Assembly (NCBI GenBank): GCA_964631725.1
Contig: CAZVYX010000017.1
Location: forward strand, 1 to 64,000
Direction: 5' to 3'
Length of the DNA: 64,000 nucleotides
DNA from: GCA-2731375 sp964631725
GTDB taxonomy: Bacteria; Pseudomonadota; Alphaproteobacteria; GCA-2731375
In this document: positions 35,443 through 43,955 of the stretch, piece after piece
How the letters are laid out: each line of letters begins with the position of its first letter
Numbering within the stretch: the first letter of the stretch is position 1
Program-made: the position numbers and the translations under genes
Notes under the pieces: model-generated
Seen by the model: the letters and a program-made list of their open reading frames with translations, nothing else
Told to the model about the DNA's origin: nothing
Databases searched by the model: none

Positions 35443-36684
35443 ATGAAAGTATATCCTGACCTGATCCGTGGTCTGTTCGGCCGCCCAATTTCCTACCCCC
35501 ATCCCGCCGACATGGTTCCGTGGCGCCAAGCGGTTCCAACTGTCCTGGCTATCTGCGCCGCCGTATTGGCTTCTCAGACCGCTCTGGCGCAGCAGACCGT
35601 CCACATCGGCGGTCAAGGCACGCCGGGCGTCACCATCAATCTCAGCGCCATTTATGGCGGCGGCGGTAACACATCAGCGGTCGCGCCCGTTCCCTCGCTA
35701 CAGGCGGGCCTGGCCGGCCAGGGCGCGGGCCGGCGGCTTTTGATTCCCAATTTGCGCATTGCACCATCAAAGCCACGGGTATCCCTACGGCCCCCGGGCA
35801 CGGGCAACATACGCCAGACCGCGCCCATATCCACAGCCAGATCTGCGCCGATCAGCGCGCCCGCCACAACCACCATGCCAGCCGTGGTCAAGCCGCCCGT
35901 CATGGCGGCAAAGCCCATCGCCAGAAAGCCGGTTGCCAGGATGACGCCACCACCGGCGCCGCCAGCGCCGCCAAAACAGATGGCGCCAAAACCGGCCGGC
36001 CCAAAAAAGGCCAAGGCCGAGGCCAAGACGGTGAAGCCGAAGCCGGCCCCGGCCAAGCTGGCCCGCCTTGCACCGCCGCCACCGCCCGTCGCGGTTAAAA
36101 GAACGCCGCCGCCGCCGCCCAGAGCATCACTGCCAAAGACACCGATGCCCAAGGCGCCCGCCGCCAAGTCAACGCCGCCGAAGGCACCGGCGTTGAAGGC
36201 CCCCAGCGCGCCAAGCAAACCGGCGGCCCGGACATTGGCGCCGCCACCGCCGCCGGCGATCGTATCCAAGGCCAAGAGAGAGGCTAAAACCGCTCCTCCG
36301 TCCGCTCCATCTTCCGGCGGCGCGGCGAAACAGGCGCCCAAACGGCAGCAGCTTGCCGCACTGCCGCCATCGGGCGATGCGTTGTTGCGGGTGCGTTTCC
36401 GGGCCGGCAGTTCGGTATTGACCCGTGATGACGAAGATCTTTTGAAAATCATGGCGGAAAAGGTGGCGCCGACCAGTGTGCGCTTGCAGTTGAAGGCCTA
36501 TGCCGAGGCCACGGGCAACGATACCTCCAAGGCGCGGCGGCTGTCGTTGTCGCGCGCCCTGGCCGTGCGTTCATATTTGATCGAGAATGGCTTGCGCAGC
36601 ACGCGCATAGATGTCCGCGCGCTGGGCATTGCACGGGATGGCGGCGCGCCGGACCGGGTTGATATTTTGCTGCTTGACCGATAA
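35443..36684 (+). CDS. Proline/alanine/lysine-rich exported protein with C-terminal OmpA-like domain
   Basis: The protein has 413 residues from 35443, or 390 from the in-frame ATG at 35512. A signal peptide follows the latter (VPTVLAICAAVLASQTALA, cleavage after ALAQ). Residues about 120-310 are a low-complexity Pro/Ala/Lys linker with proline runs such as APPPPPVAVKRTPPPPP. The end, from LLRVRFRAGSSVLTRDDED, is an OmpA/MotB peptidoglycan-binding domain (LQLKAYAEATGND ... SLSRALAVRSYLIENGL). It is probably an outer-membrane or periplasmic spanner. It precedes MotA-like and MotB-like genes, so the three may form one proton-driven envelope device. Confidence 0.8.
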   Translation: MKVYPDLIRGLFGRPISYPHPADMVPWRQAVPTVLAICAAVLASQTALAQQTVHIGGQGTPGVTINLSAIYGGGGNTSAVAPVPSLQAGLAGQGAGRRLLIPNLRIAPSKPRVSLRPPGTGNIRQTAPISTARSAPISAPATTTMPAVVKPPVMAAKPIARKPVARMTPPPAPPAPPKQMAPKPAGPKKAKAEAKTVKPKPAPAKLARLAPPPPPVAVKRTPPPPPRASLPKTPMPKAPAAKSTPPKAPALKAPSAPSKPAARTLAPPPPPAIVSKAKREAKTAPPSAPSSGGAAKQAPKRQQLAALPPSGDALLRVRFRAGSSVLTRDDEDLLKIMAEKVAPTSVRLQLKAYAEATGNDTSKARRLSLSRALAVRSYLIENGLRSTRIDVRALGIARDGGAPDRVDILLLDR

Positions 36685-36703
36685 TGCGTTGACCGCGCCA
36701 TCA

Positions 36704-36731
36704 GCCCCGCCAGGACAGGAAAAGGCGGGGC
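36704..36731 (+). other. Perfect 8-bp inverted repeat between the OmpA-like and MotA-like genes
   Basis: GCCCCGCC (36704-36711) and GGCGGGGC (36724-36731) enclose a 12-base loop. There is no T tract, so it is not a standard terminator; it could be an mRNA processing or stability hairpin that adjusts relative expression. Confidence 0.5.
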
Positions 36732-36768
36732 CGGAAGCCGAACAGGGCAGAGGATGCAAGGGGGGCGA

Positions 36769-36855
36769 ATGATAAGTGCCAATTTACAGGTTCCCTCGCC
36801 GCATGAAGCCGCGGATGGAACAACCGGCGGGATATCGAACAGGTCCGCGGCATGA
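36769..36855 (+). CDS. Possible short upstream ORF coupled to the MotA-like gene
   Basis: ATG at 36769, behind GGGGGCGA, opens a 28-codon frame whose TGA overlaps the MotA-like ATG at 36852 by four bases. The encoded peptide is not recognisable. It may provide translational coupling, or be chance. Confidence 0.3.
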   Translation: MISANLQVPSPHEAADGTTGGISNRSAA

Positions 36856-37991
36856 CCCGGCCTGACCGTTATCTCGTCCGCATGCTGATCTTTCTGGCCT
36901 TGGTGGCTGTTGCCGCCGTGCTGCTGTATCTGCCGCTGGTGCGGGCGTTTCAGGCCAATTCGGTCTTGAACGGCATGATCCTGGCAACCCTGGCATTCGG
37001 CATCGCGCATGCATTTCGCCAGGTTCTGATGCTGCGGCCCGAGGTCGAATGGGTCGAGACTTTTCGCCGCTCCGACCCCGGGTTGTCGGTACAGCGCGAA
37101 CCGACGCTGCTGGCGCCCATGGCGACCATGCTGGGCGAGCGTAGTGGGGGCAGGATGTCCCTGTCGGCGTTGTCCATGCGTTCGATGCTGGATTCCATCT
37201 ACTCCCGGCTGGATGAAAGCCGGGACATGTCCCGTTACCTGATCGGCCTGCTGATATTTCTTGGTCTGCTGGGCACCTTCTGGGGTTTGTTGGAGACGGT
37301 CGGCGCGGTGGGCAAGACGATCGGCAGCCTGTCGCTGGCGGCCGGGGATTTCGCCAGCATATTCTCCGACCTTAAGGACGGCCTGCAATCGCCGCTGAAT
37401 GGCATGGCAATCGCCTTTTCATCATCCCTGTTCGGCTTGGCCGGCAGCTTGGTGCTTGGATTTCTCGAGTTGCAGGCCAGTCAGGCACAGAACCGTTTTT
37501 ACAACGACCTGGAGGAATGGCTGTCCAGCTACACCCGTTTGTCCTCCGGCAGCGGCCTGGCGGAGGGCGACCAGTCGGTGCCGGCCTATGTTCAGGCGTT
37601 GCTGGAGCAAACCGCCGATAGCCTGGAAAATCTGCAACGCACAATTTCCCGCTCGGAAGAGGGGCGGAATTCGGCCCAGCACACCATGATGGCCCTGGTG
37701 GACAAGTTGTCGATACTGACCGATCAGATGAAGGCGGAACAGGGTCTGATGATCAAGCTGGCCGAAAGCCAGATGGAGATCCGCCCGGTATTGCAAAACC
37801 TGAATAACTATCTCGATGGTCAGGAAATGGGCCTGGATGAGGCCAGCCGCTCACATCTGCGCAATCTCGACGTCTATGTGATGCGTCTGCTGGAAGAAAT
37901 GAGCGAGGGCCGCAACCAAACCGTCGCCGAACTGCGCAGTGAAATAAAGCTGCTGGCGCGCACCATCGCCGCTCTGGCGGACGAGCGATGA
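36852..37991 (+). CDS. MotA/TolQ/ExbB-family proton-channel protein
   Basis: The 379-residue protein has two N-terminal membrane helices (MLIFLALVAVAAVLLYLPLV and SVLNGMILATLAFGIAH), then a third and fourth around LIGLLIFLGLLGTFWGLLETVGAV and LNGMAIAFSSSLFGLAGSLVLGFLEL, the MotA/ExbB channel pair with the GTFWGLLETV signature. The last 120 residues form a cytoplasmic coiled-coil-like domain. It would form a proton channel with the MotB-like protein encoded next. No flagellar genes are near, so it is not the flagellar stator itself. Confidence 0.85.
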   Translation: MTRPDRYLVRMLIFLALVAVAAVLLYLPLVRAFQANSVLNGMILATLAFGIAHAFRQVLMLRPEVEWVETFRRSDPGLSVQREPTLLAPMATMLGERSGGRMSLSALSMRSMLDSIYSRLDESRDMSRYLIGLLIFLGLLGTFWGLLETVGAVGKTIGSLSLAAGDFASIFSDLKDGLQSPLNGMAIAFSSSLFGLAGSLVLGFLELQASQAQNRFYNDLEEWLSSYTRLSSGSGLAEGDQSVPAYVQALLEQTADSLENLQRTISRSEEGRNSAQHTMMALVDKLSILTDQMKAEQGLMIKLAESQMEIRPVLQNLNNYLDGQEMGLDEASRSHLRNLDVYVMRLLEEMSEGRNQTVAELRSEIKLLARTIAALADER

Positions 37992-38031
37992 CCGTGGTCA
38001 CACCGGCGCGCATGCGGGTCTGAAGTCCGGC

Positions 38032-39351
38032 ATGGCCAGACGACGCAACAATTCCGCCAATACAGCCAATATCTGGCCTGGCTTCGTCGATGCCTTGGCG
38101 ACCTTGTTGCTGGTCATCATCTTTCTGCTGGTCGTCTTCGTGCTGGCCCAGGTGTTGTTGACCCAGGCGATCTCCGGCAAGGACGAGGCGCTGGACCGGT
38201 TGAACCGGCAGGTCAACGAACTGGCGGATCTGTTGGATTTGGAGCGGCAGGCGAACGTGGACCTGCGCCTGAACATCGCCCAACTGTCGTCGTCATTGCA
38301 GACCACGGTGGCCGACCGGGACCAATTGCAGTCGCAATTGCGCCTGATGACGGCCCGGGCCGAGGGCGCCGAGGATGCCCTGGCCGCCGCCCGCTCGCGG
38401 GAGGAGGCGAGCGCGGAAGTCAACCAGCGCCGTTTGCTGGAATTGGAGAGTTTGCGCCGTGATGTCGAGGCATTGCGAAAACTGCGTGGCAAGCTGGAGG
38501 CTCAGGTCGGCAAACTTGCCCAGGACCTGCAAACACGGGAAACGGAAATCGGCGCCCTCAGGGACCGCAGCAAGGAACTGCAGGCGGATCTTGCCAGCGC
38601 GCGGGAGCGCACCCTGTTGGCCCAGCGTGAGATTGAGGAGCGGGAAGTCCGCCTGTCGGAGTTGCTCGACCTCTACACGCGCCTGGAAGAGGACTACAAG
38701 GCCGAGCGGGTTCTGAGCACGGAGCAAAAGGCGCACGTGGGTCTGTTGAACCAGCAGATCCTGGCCCTGCGCCGGGAAATTCAGCGCCTGAACGATGCGC
38801 TTGAGGCGTCCGAGGCCAAGGACCGCGAAAACGAGGCGACGATTACCGATCTGGGCAAGCGCCTGAACCGCGCCCTGGCCTCGAAGGTGCAGGAATTGAC
38901 CCGCTACCGATCGGAGTTTTTCGGCCGCTTGCGGGAGGTGTTGGGGCAACGGCGGGGTATCCGGGTGGTCGGCGATCGCTTTGTCTTCCAATCCGAAGTG
39001 CTGTTTGGTTCCGGCTCCGACCGGTTGGAGGTCGAGGGCCAGGCCCAGATCGCGCAACTGGCGGCGACGCTGGTGGAAATATCCAAACAGATTCCGGCCG
39101 AGATCAATTGGGTGATGCGCGTCGACGGCCATACGGACTCGGTGCCCATCTCGACGCCGCAATTTCCATCAAACTGGGAACTGTCTTCGGCGCGGGCCAT
39201 CGCCGTGGTCAAATTCCTGATCGAACAGGGTGTGCCCGCGAACCGCCTGGCGGCCACCGGTTTTGGCGAATTCCAGCCGCTTGATCCGAGGACCGGCGAA
39301 ATCGCCAACCGCCGCAACCGCCGCATTGAGTTCAAGCTGACCCAGCGTTGA
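38032..39351 (+). CDS. MotB-like protein: membrane anchor, long coiled coil, OmpA domain
   Basis: The 439-residue protein has one N-terminal membrane helix, WPGFVDALATLLLVIIFLLVVFVLAQVLL, whose aspartate is in the place of the proton-carrying Asp of MotB. Residues about 55-300 are a long coiled coil (heptads rich in Leu, Arg, Glu). The C-terminal part from about 310 is an OmpA-like peptidoglycan-binding domain (FVFQSEVLFGSGSDRLEVEG ... VDGHTDSVPI ... NRRNRRIEF). The coiled coil is much longer than in MotB, so it can reach across the periplasm. It lies 40 bases after the MotA-like gene. Confidence 0.87.
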   Translation: MARRRNNSANTANIWPGFVDALATLLLVIIFLLVVFVLAQVLLTQAISGKDEALDRLNRQVNELADLLDLERQANVDLRLNIAQLSSSLQTTVADRDQLQSQLRLMTARAEGAEDALAAARSREEASAEVNQRRLLELESLRRDVEALRKLRGKLEAQVGKLAQDLQTRETEIGALRDRSKELQADLASARERTLLAQREIEEREVRLSELLDLYTRLEEDYKAERVLSTEQKAHVGLLNQQILALRREIQRLNDALEASEAKDRENEATITDLGKRLNRALASKVQELTRYRSEFFGRLREVLGQRRGIRVVGDRFVFQSEVLFGSGSDRLEVEGQAQIAQLAATLVEISKQIPAEINWVMRVDGHTDSVPISTPQFPSNWELSSARAIAVVKFLIEQGVPANRLAATGFGEFQPLDPRTGEIANRRNRRIEFKLTQR

Positions 39352-39368
39352 GGGCCGGGATCAGACCG

Positions 39369-41135
39369 TCAGTTTGAGCCAAACTGCAGGGCGGCGAAGC
39401 GGGCGTAAAGTCCCCCGCGTTCAACCAGTTCCTCGTGCCGGCCCATCTCCACCACCGTGCCCTGATCCATCACCACGATGCGGTCGGCCTTCAACACCGT
39501 GGCCAGACGATGGGCAATGACGATCGTGGTGCGCTGCGCCATCAGGCTTTCCAATGCACCTTGCACGGCGCGCTCTGATTCCGCATCCAGTGAAGACGTC
39601 GCCTCATCCAACAGCAGGATCGGCGGATTGGCCAGGATCGCCCGCGCGATTGACAGACGCTGCCGCTGGCCGCCCGAAAGTCGGATGCCGCGCTCGCCCA
39701 GAAAGCTGTCGAAGCCGTCGGGCAATGCCTCGATAAAGGCCGTGGCGTTGGCCGCATCCGTGGCCGCGCGAAGCTGTTCCTCGCCGGCATCGGGATCACC
39801 GTAAAGAATGTTCTCCCGCGCATTGGCGGCAAAAATCACCGGGTCTTGCGGCACCAGGCCGATGCGCGAACGGGCCGCGGTCGGATCGGCCTGACGCAGA
39901 TCGACGCCGTCGAGGAGGACTTCGCCGGCCTGCGGGTCGTAAAAGCGCAGCAGCAACTGAAACACCGTAGTCTTGCCGGCACCCGAAGGGCCGACCAATG
40001 CCACGGTTTCCCCCGGCGCCACATCAAGATCGAAATTCCTCAGGGCCGGCAGGTCGGGGCGGGAGGGATATTGAAACGTGACATCCCGGAAACTTACCGC
40101 AACGCTGCTGCTTTCCGGCAGCGGCGTTGGCTGCGCCGCGACGTCGATATCCGGCGCCACGGCGAGCAATTCCATCAGACGTTCGGCGGCGCCGGCGGCG
40201 CGCTGCAATTCGCCATAAACCTCCGACAGTGCCCCCAGGGCGCCGGCCACGATGATGGCGTAAAATACGAACGAGGCCAGTTGCCCGCCGCTCATATCAC
40301 CGCGGATGACATCCTTGGCGCCGGTCCAGACAACCGCATCGACGGCACCAAAAATCAACAGCATCACTAGGGCGGTCAGCCAGGCCCGGGCCTTTGTCCG
40401 CGCTACCGCGACGCCGAAGGCCTCGGCCGTGACTTTGCCGAAACGCAGACGGTCGATCGCCTCGTGACAAAAGGACTGCACCACCTGGATCGCGCCCAGG
40501 CTTTCCTCGGCATAGGAGGAAATATCGGCGATCCTGTCCTGGCTGTCCCGGGACAGCCGGCGTACCTTGCGGCCAAAAATAATGATCGGCAGAATAACCA
40601 CCGGCAGCAGAACGAAGACCAGACCGGTCAATTTCGGGCTGGAGATCACCAACAGCACGCTGCCGCCTAGGAACATCAGCAAATTGCGCAGCGCGATCGA
40701 GGCGGTGGATCCGATCACCGTCTGTATCAGCGTGGTATCCGCCGTCAGCCGGGAAAGCACTTCGCCAGTGCGCATGGTCTCGAAAAATGATGGACCGAGA
40801 CCGATGACATGGTTGTACACGGCACTGCGAATGTCGGCGATGATGCGCTCGCCCAGCCAGGTCACGAGGTAATAGCGGGCAAACGTGGCCGCCGCCAGAA
40901 CGGCGACGACACCCAGCAGGGCGAGAAAATACTGATCGATCAGTACCTGTTCGCTGCCAAAACCATGGTCGATGACGCGGCGGATTGCCTGCCCGATGGC
41001 AAGGACGGAACCGGCCGCCACGACAAGCGCCACGCCGGCGCCCACCGCCATCCATTTATAGGGGGCGATAAAGGGTAGGATGCGGCCCAGTTTGCCAACG
41101 CCGCGCCGTTCTTCCCGATCGCTTTCGGGGCCCAT
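39369..41135 (-). CDS. ABC transporter, fused permease and ATP-binding protein (MsbA-like exporter)
   Basis: From the ATG at 41135 the 588-residue protein has six membrane helices in the first 310 residues, then a nucleotide-binding domain with Walker A GPSGAGKTTVF, signature LSGGQRQRLS, Walker B ILLLDEATS and the H-loop VIAHRL. This is a half-size exporter that works as a dimer; the plan is that of the MsbA-related alphaproteobacterial group thought to move lipids or peptides. The longer frame to 41297 adds an unlikely cysteine-rich leader. It is convergent with the MotB-like gene. Confidence 0.93.
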   Translation of the reverse strand: MGPESDREERRGVGKLGRILPFIAPYKWMAVGAGVALVVAAGSVLAIGQAIRRVIDHGFGSEQVLIDQYFLALLGVVAVLAAATFARYYLVTWLGERIIADIRSAVYNHVIGLGPSFFETMRTGEVLSRLTADTTLIQTVIGSTASIALRNLLMFLGGSVLLVISSPKLTGLVFVLLPVVILPIIIFGRKVRRLSRDSQDRIADISSYAEESLGAIQVVQSFCHEAIDRLRFGKVTAEAFGVAVARTKARAWLTALVMLLIFGAVDAVVWTGAKDVIRGDMSGGQLASFVFYAIIVAGALGALSEVYGELQRAAGAAERLMELLAVAPDIDVAAQPTPLPESSSVAVSFRDVTFQYPSRPDLPALRNFDLDVAPGETVALVGPSGAGKTTVFQLLLRFYDPQAGEVLLDGVDLRQADPTAARSRIGLVPQDPVIFAANARENILYGDPDAGEEQLRAATDAANATAFIEALPDGFDSFLGERGIRLSGGQRQRLSIARAILANPPILLLDEATSSLDAESERAVQGALESLMAQRTTIVIAHRLATVLKADRIVVMDQGTVVEMGRHEELVERGGLYARFAALQFGSN

Positions 41136-41301
41136 CTTTCGCAAGCCGCAAGATCCTTCGAAATTGATGCCCGCCGGGCGGACATGACAACCAAGTAAAT
41201 GTCCCGTGCCCATGGCGCAACGGGCCATGACGGCTGGGGTATAGCAATTGTACCGGTGCGGCACAATAACGGGCCGCCACGTTTTCGCTGCAAGCAATTA
41301 C

Positions 41302-41330
41302 TTGCGTCGGGCCGTTGGTTTGGTTATACA
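41302..41330 (+). promoter_or_regulatory. Probable promoter of rpmE
   Basis: TTGCGT (41302-41307) and TATACA (41325-41330) are 17 bases apart and 27 bases ahead of the rpmE ATG, a normal leader for this gene. It faces away from the ABC transporter gene. Confidence 0.5.
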
Positions 41331-41356
41331 CCCCCGGCAATTCACGGAGCAGCAAA

Positions 41357-41578
41357 ATGAAAAAAGATATCCACCCCGACTACCATGAAATTACCGTGGT
41401 TTTGACGGACGGGCAGGAATTCACCACCCGGTCGACCTATGGCGAACCCGGTGCCGTGTTGAAGCTGGATATCGACCCGAGCACGCACCCGGCCTGGACC
41501 GGCGGCCCGCAGCGGGTACTGGATACCGGACGCGTCGCGAAGTTCCGCAATAAGTTCAAGGGTTTTGGCCTGGACTAA
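41357..41578 (+). CDS. rpmE: 50S ribosomal protein L31
   Basis: The 73-residue protein starts MKKDIHPDYHEITVVLTDGQEF and ends GRVAKFRNKFKGFGLD, the L31 pattern. It lacks the CxxC zinc pair of the C+ type, as many alphaproteobacterial L31 proteins do. CACGGAGC lies ahead of the ATG at 41357. It stands alone between the ABC exporter and the DUF1465 gene. Confidence 0.95.
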   Translation: MKKDIHPDYHEITVVLTDGQEFTTRSTYGEPGAVLKLDIDPSTHPAWTGGPQRVLDTGRVAKFRNKFKGFGLD

Positions 41579-41630
41579 CCACCTAACCAAGGCCCTACCC
41601 GGGATCTATCCCAAGCAAAATTTGAATTCG

Positions 41631-42062
41631 TCAGCCGGCTTCCGCCGCGACCATGTCGTCCAGTCGGGCAATGCGGCTGTACAGCCGTTCACTGCGGCGC
41701 AACAGGTCGGATAAGTAGGGCGGCAGCAGTTCCAAATCGATTTCCGCTTCCGTCAGGCAGACGTCCGCGCCGCCGAGGCGCCAGCTGTCTTCGCGCACCT
41801 CTTCACGGCTCAGTTCGCCCTGATGCACGGCCCGCTGTACCAGCAACCAGGCCATCATATTGGTCAGACGCGAGGTCAGGCGCATGGTCTCGACCGAGAA
41901 ATGGGCCGCCACCTCAACCCCCAATTCACGCGATTCGTCCTCGCCATAGTCACGCAAATAGTCCCGGGCCTCGCGGGTGAGAGCCAGTGCTTCGTCAAAG
42001 GTACGGCCGAAAAAGGCGGTTGGTTCCGCCGTTGCCGATGAACGCGTGTCATTACTATCCAT
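41631..42062 (-). CDS. DUF1465 family protein
   Basis: The 143-residue acidic protein contains FFGRTFDEALALTREARDYL and LTSRLTNMMAWLLVQRAVHQGELS, the conserved blocks of DUF1465, an alphaproteobacterial family of unknown function. The ATG at 42062 is used; the longer frame to 42098 has no ribosome site. It is convergent with rpmE and diverges from the heat-shock gene. Confidence 0.87.
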   Translation of the reverse strand: MDSNDTRSSATAEPTAFFGRTFDEALALTREARDYLRDYGEDESRELGVEVAAHFSVETMRLTSRLTNMMAWLLVQRAVHQGELSREEVREDSWRLGGADVCLTEAEIDLELLPPYLSDLLRRSERLYSRIARLDDMVAAEAG

Positions 42063-42108
42063 TGCAGCAGTATGGCCCGAAAGGATTAACAAATTCAAAT
42101 TCCTTGGA

Positions 42109-42139
42109 CTTGAAAGGCCAAGCGCAAATTCCTACATCT
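42109..42139 (+). promoter_or_regulatory. Heat-shock sigma (RpoH) promoter of the Hsp20 gene
   Basis: CTTGAAA (42109-42115) is the RpoH -35 element, and CCTACATCT (42131-42139), close to the CCCATNT -10 element, follows after 15 bases. It precedes the small heat-shock gene by about 100 bases of leader. Confidence 0.65.
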
Positions 42140-42145
42140 GGGGTG

Positions 42146-42244
42146 TCCGGATGCCCTTGTGGGTCCGGATTTACACGCGGACCCGGCCAATGACGGCGGG
42201 TCTGAGGAACCGTAGGTATTGCTTCGAAAGGAGGGTATCGCGCC
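42146..42244 (+). ncRNA. Candidate ROSE-type RNA thermometer in the Hsp20 leader
   Basis: The leader folds as successive hairpins: TCCGGA (42146-42151) with TCCGGA (42164-42169) closing CCC/GGG around TTGT; GACCCG..CC with GGCGGGTC around 42183-42202; and a last one that pairs CTTC (42222-42225) across a GAAA loop with GGAG (42230-42233), hiding the Shine-Dalgarno AGGAGG (42229-42234). Just outside, G221 faces G234 and the preceding bases read TTGC, as in the TTGCT element of ROSE thermometers, where a strained G-G pair melts on heating. Confidence 0.6.
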
Positions 42245-42673
42245 ATGCGTAGATACGATTTAGCACCACTATTACGTTCATCCGTCGGCTTTGACCGCTT
42301 CGACCAGTTGTTTGACGCAGCCAGGCGAAGTGACACAGCCGCCAACCCCTATCCCCCCTACAACATCGAAAAACTGGAAGACGATTACCGCATTTCCATG
42401 GCGGTGGCGGGTTTCAGCGAGGATGATATCGAGATCACGGTGAAGGAAAATACCCTGATCGTGGAGGGACGCCCCTTGGCGGACCGGGAAGGCGTGGCCT
42501 ATCTGCACCACGGTATTGCCGGGCGCGGGTTCGAGAGGCGTTTCCAACTGGCCGAAAACGTCAAGGTGACGGGCGCCAATATGGAGAACGGCCTGCTGCA
42601 TGTGGAATTGCAGCACCACACGCCGGAACATATGAAACCGCGGCAGATTGAAATTCAAAAAAACGCGGCCTGA
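42245..42673 (+). CDS. Small heat-shock protein, Hsp20/alpha-crystallin family
   Basis: The 142-residue protein has the IbpA-type start MRRYDLAPLLRSSVGFDRFDQLFD, the alpha-crystallin domain YNIEKLEDDYRISMAVAGFSEDDIEITVKENTLIVEG, and GRGFERRFQLAENVKVTGANMENGLLHVEL near the end. It holds unfolding proteins for refolding. Regulation is readable in the DNA: an RpoH-like promoter, a ROSE-like leader and a strong terminator just downstream at 42699, making it a single-gene unit. Confidence 0.95.
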   Translation: MRRYDLAPLLRSSVGFDRFDQLFDAARRSDTAANPYPPYNIEKLEDDYRISMAVAGFSEDDIEITVKENTLIVEGRPLADREGVAYLHHGIAGRGFERRFQLAENVKVTGANMENGLLHVELQHHTPEHMKPRQIEIQKNAA

Positions 42674-42698
42674 CCCGGCCTCTAGCAAGTAACAGCCA

Positions 42699-42729
42699 GG
42701 CCCGCCATCTCTGGATGGCGGGCCTTTTT
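42699..42729 (+). terminator. Rho-independent terminator after the Hsp20 gene
   Basis: GGCCCGCCATC (42699-42709) pairs perfectly with GATGGCGGGCC (42714-42724) around a TCTG loop, followed by TTTTT. It is 26 bases past the stop codon. Confidence 0.93.
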
Positions 42730-42969
42730 CCATGACAGCGATCGAATAAGACACATCGAATTGGCATTTCCCCCTGACGCGGTCGCAACTCATTGAACAA
42801 AGCGCGCGCGCCGGATAGCACACGATCGAATTGATCCTACCGCCTGTGCCCTGTGCGCCGTTGCCGCGCGCTGGTGCCCTTCATACCAAGTTGCGGCAAT
42901 CGCAAATTAGGCCCGTGCGATCCCGGCCTTCCGCCCGTTTTTTCTTTACATTCTATTAATAATCTATAT

Positions 42970-42989
42970 ATATAAAAATATCTTTATAT
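42970..42989. promoter_or_regulatory. AT-rich 20-bp near-palindrome, probable operator of the methionine-cycle operon
   Basis: The block ATATAAA-AATATC-TTTATAT has 9 of 10 symmetric pairs and lies in a strongly AT-rich stretch (42940-42995), 25 bases ahead of the ArsR-methyltransferase start. ArsR-type dimers bind such imperfect AT-rich repeats. Autoregulation through this site is an inference. Confidence 0.55.
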
Positions 42990-43013
42990 CATTAGTGATT
43001 GTCGGGCTGGAAA

Positions 43014-43955
43014 ATGGAACTCCTATTGCAAGGGCTGCGCGCGGCGGCGGAACCGACCAGGCTGCGCCTTTTGGCGCTCTGCGCCCATGCCGAGCTGACC
43101 GTGACCGAACTGACCCAGATATTGGGGCAAAGCCAGCCCAGGGTATCCCGGCATCTTAAACTGCTTTGCGACGCCGGTCTGCTGGAACGGCACCGGGAAG
43201 GCACCTGGGCCTATTATCGCCTGGCCGATAGCTCGGAATGCGCCCATCTGGCCCGCACCCTGGTTGACCTGGTGCCGGTCTGCGACGATGCCCTGAGCCG
43301 CGACCTCGGCCGCCTTGATGCCGTCAAACAAACCCGCTCAGCCGCGGCGGCAGACTATTTTCGCGCCAATGCCGAACGCTGGGACGAAATCCGCTCCCTA
43401 TACGTACCGGAAGATGAGGTCGAGGCCGCCCTGCTGAAGGTTATCGGTGAGGGCCATATCGAGGACTTCCTCGATATCGGTACCGGCACCGGACGCATTT
43501 TGGAGGTATTTGCCCCGCGCATCAGGCGCGGAACCGGCATTGATCTGTCCCACGAAATGTTGCAAATCGCGCGCGCCAGGTTGGAGGAGGCCGGTCACCG
43601 GCACTGTCAGGTGCGCCATGGCGATATGTATAATCTGCAACTTCCCGCCGGCGAATTCGACGTCGTGGTTCTGCACCAGGTACTGCATTATGCCGAGGAG
43701 CCAGGTGCGGTGATCGCCGAGGCGGCGCAGACCCTGCGCCCCGGTGGACGGCTTCTGGTGGTTGATTTCGCAGCCCATGACGAGGAATTCCTGCGCGGCG
43801 AACATCAACACCGTTGGTTGGGTTTCGAGCGTGAACAAGTCAACGACTGGTGCGCCGAGGCGCATTTGAGTACTGGGGAATCGGTTGAACTGGCTGGGGG
43901 CCGTTTGACCGTCGTAATTTGGCAAGCCGAGCGCAAAGGGGATACGCCGTCATGA
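43014..43955 (+). CDS. ArsR-type repressor fused to SAM-dependent methyltransferase
   Basis: The 313-residue protein has a winged helix-turn-helix at residues 5-85 (LRAAAEPTRLRLLALCAHAELTVTELTQILGQSQPRVSRHLKLL) and, from about 110, a methyltransferase fold with the SAM loop FLDIGTGTGRILEVFAP, GTGIDLSHEML and VLHQVLHYAEEPG. The Cys residues of metal-sensing ArsR proteins are absent. Ahead of metF and metH, sensing SAM or SAH through the methyltransferase fold is a reasonable reading. ATG 43014 is preferred to a TTG at 42999. Its stop overlaps metF by four bases. Confidence 0.88.
   Translation: MELLLQGLRAAAEPTRLRLLALCAHAELTVTELTQILGQSQPRVSRHLKLLCDAGLLERHREGTWAYYRLADSSECAHLARTLVDLVPVCDDALSRDLGRLDAVKQTRSAAAADYFRANAERWDEIRSLYVPEDEVEAALLKVIGEGHIEDFLDIGTGTGRILEVFAPRIRRGTGIDLSHEMLQIARARLEEAGHRHCQVRHGDMYNLQLPAGEFDVVVLHQVLHYAEEPGAVIAEAAQTLRPGGRLLVVDFAAHDEEFLRGEHQHRWLGFEREQVNDWCAEAHLSTGESVELAGGRLTVVIWQAERKGDTPS

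Noticed and set aside
42960..43010. SAM-II riboswitch ahead of the metF-metH operon
   Set aside because: The AT-rich leader is very short and lacks the conserved SAM-II core; a protein operator explains it better.
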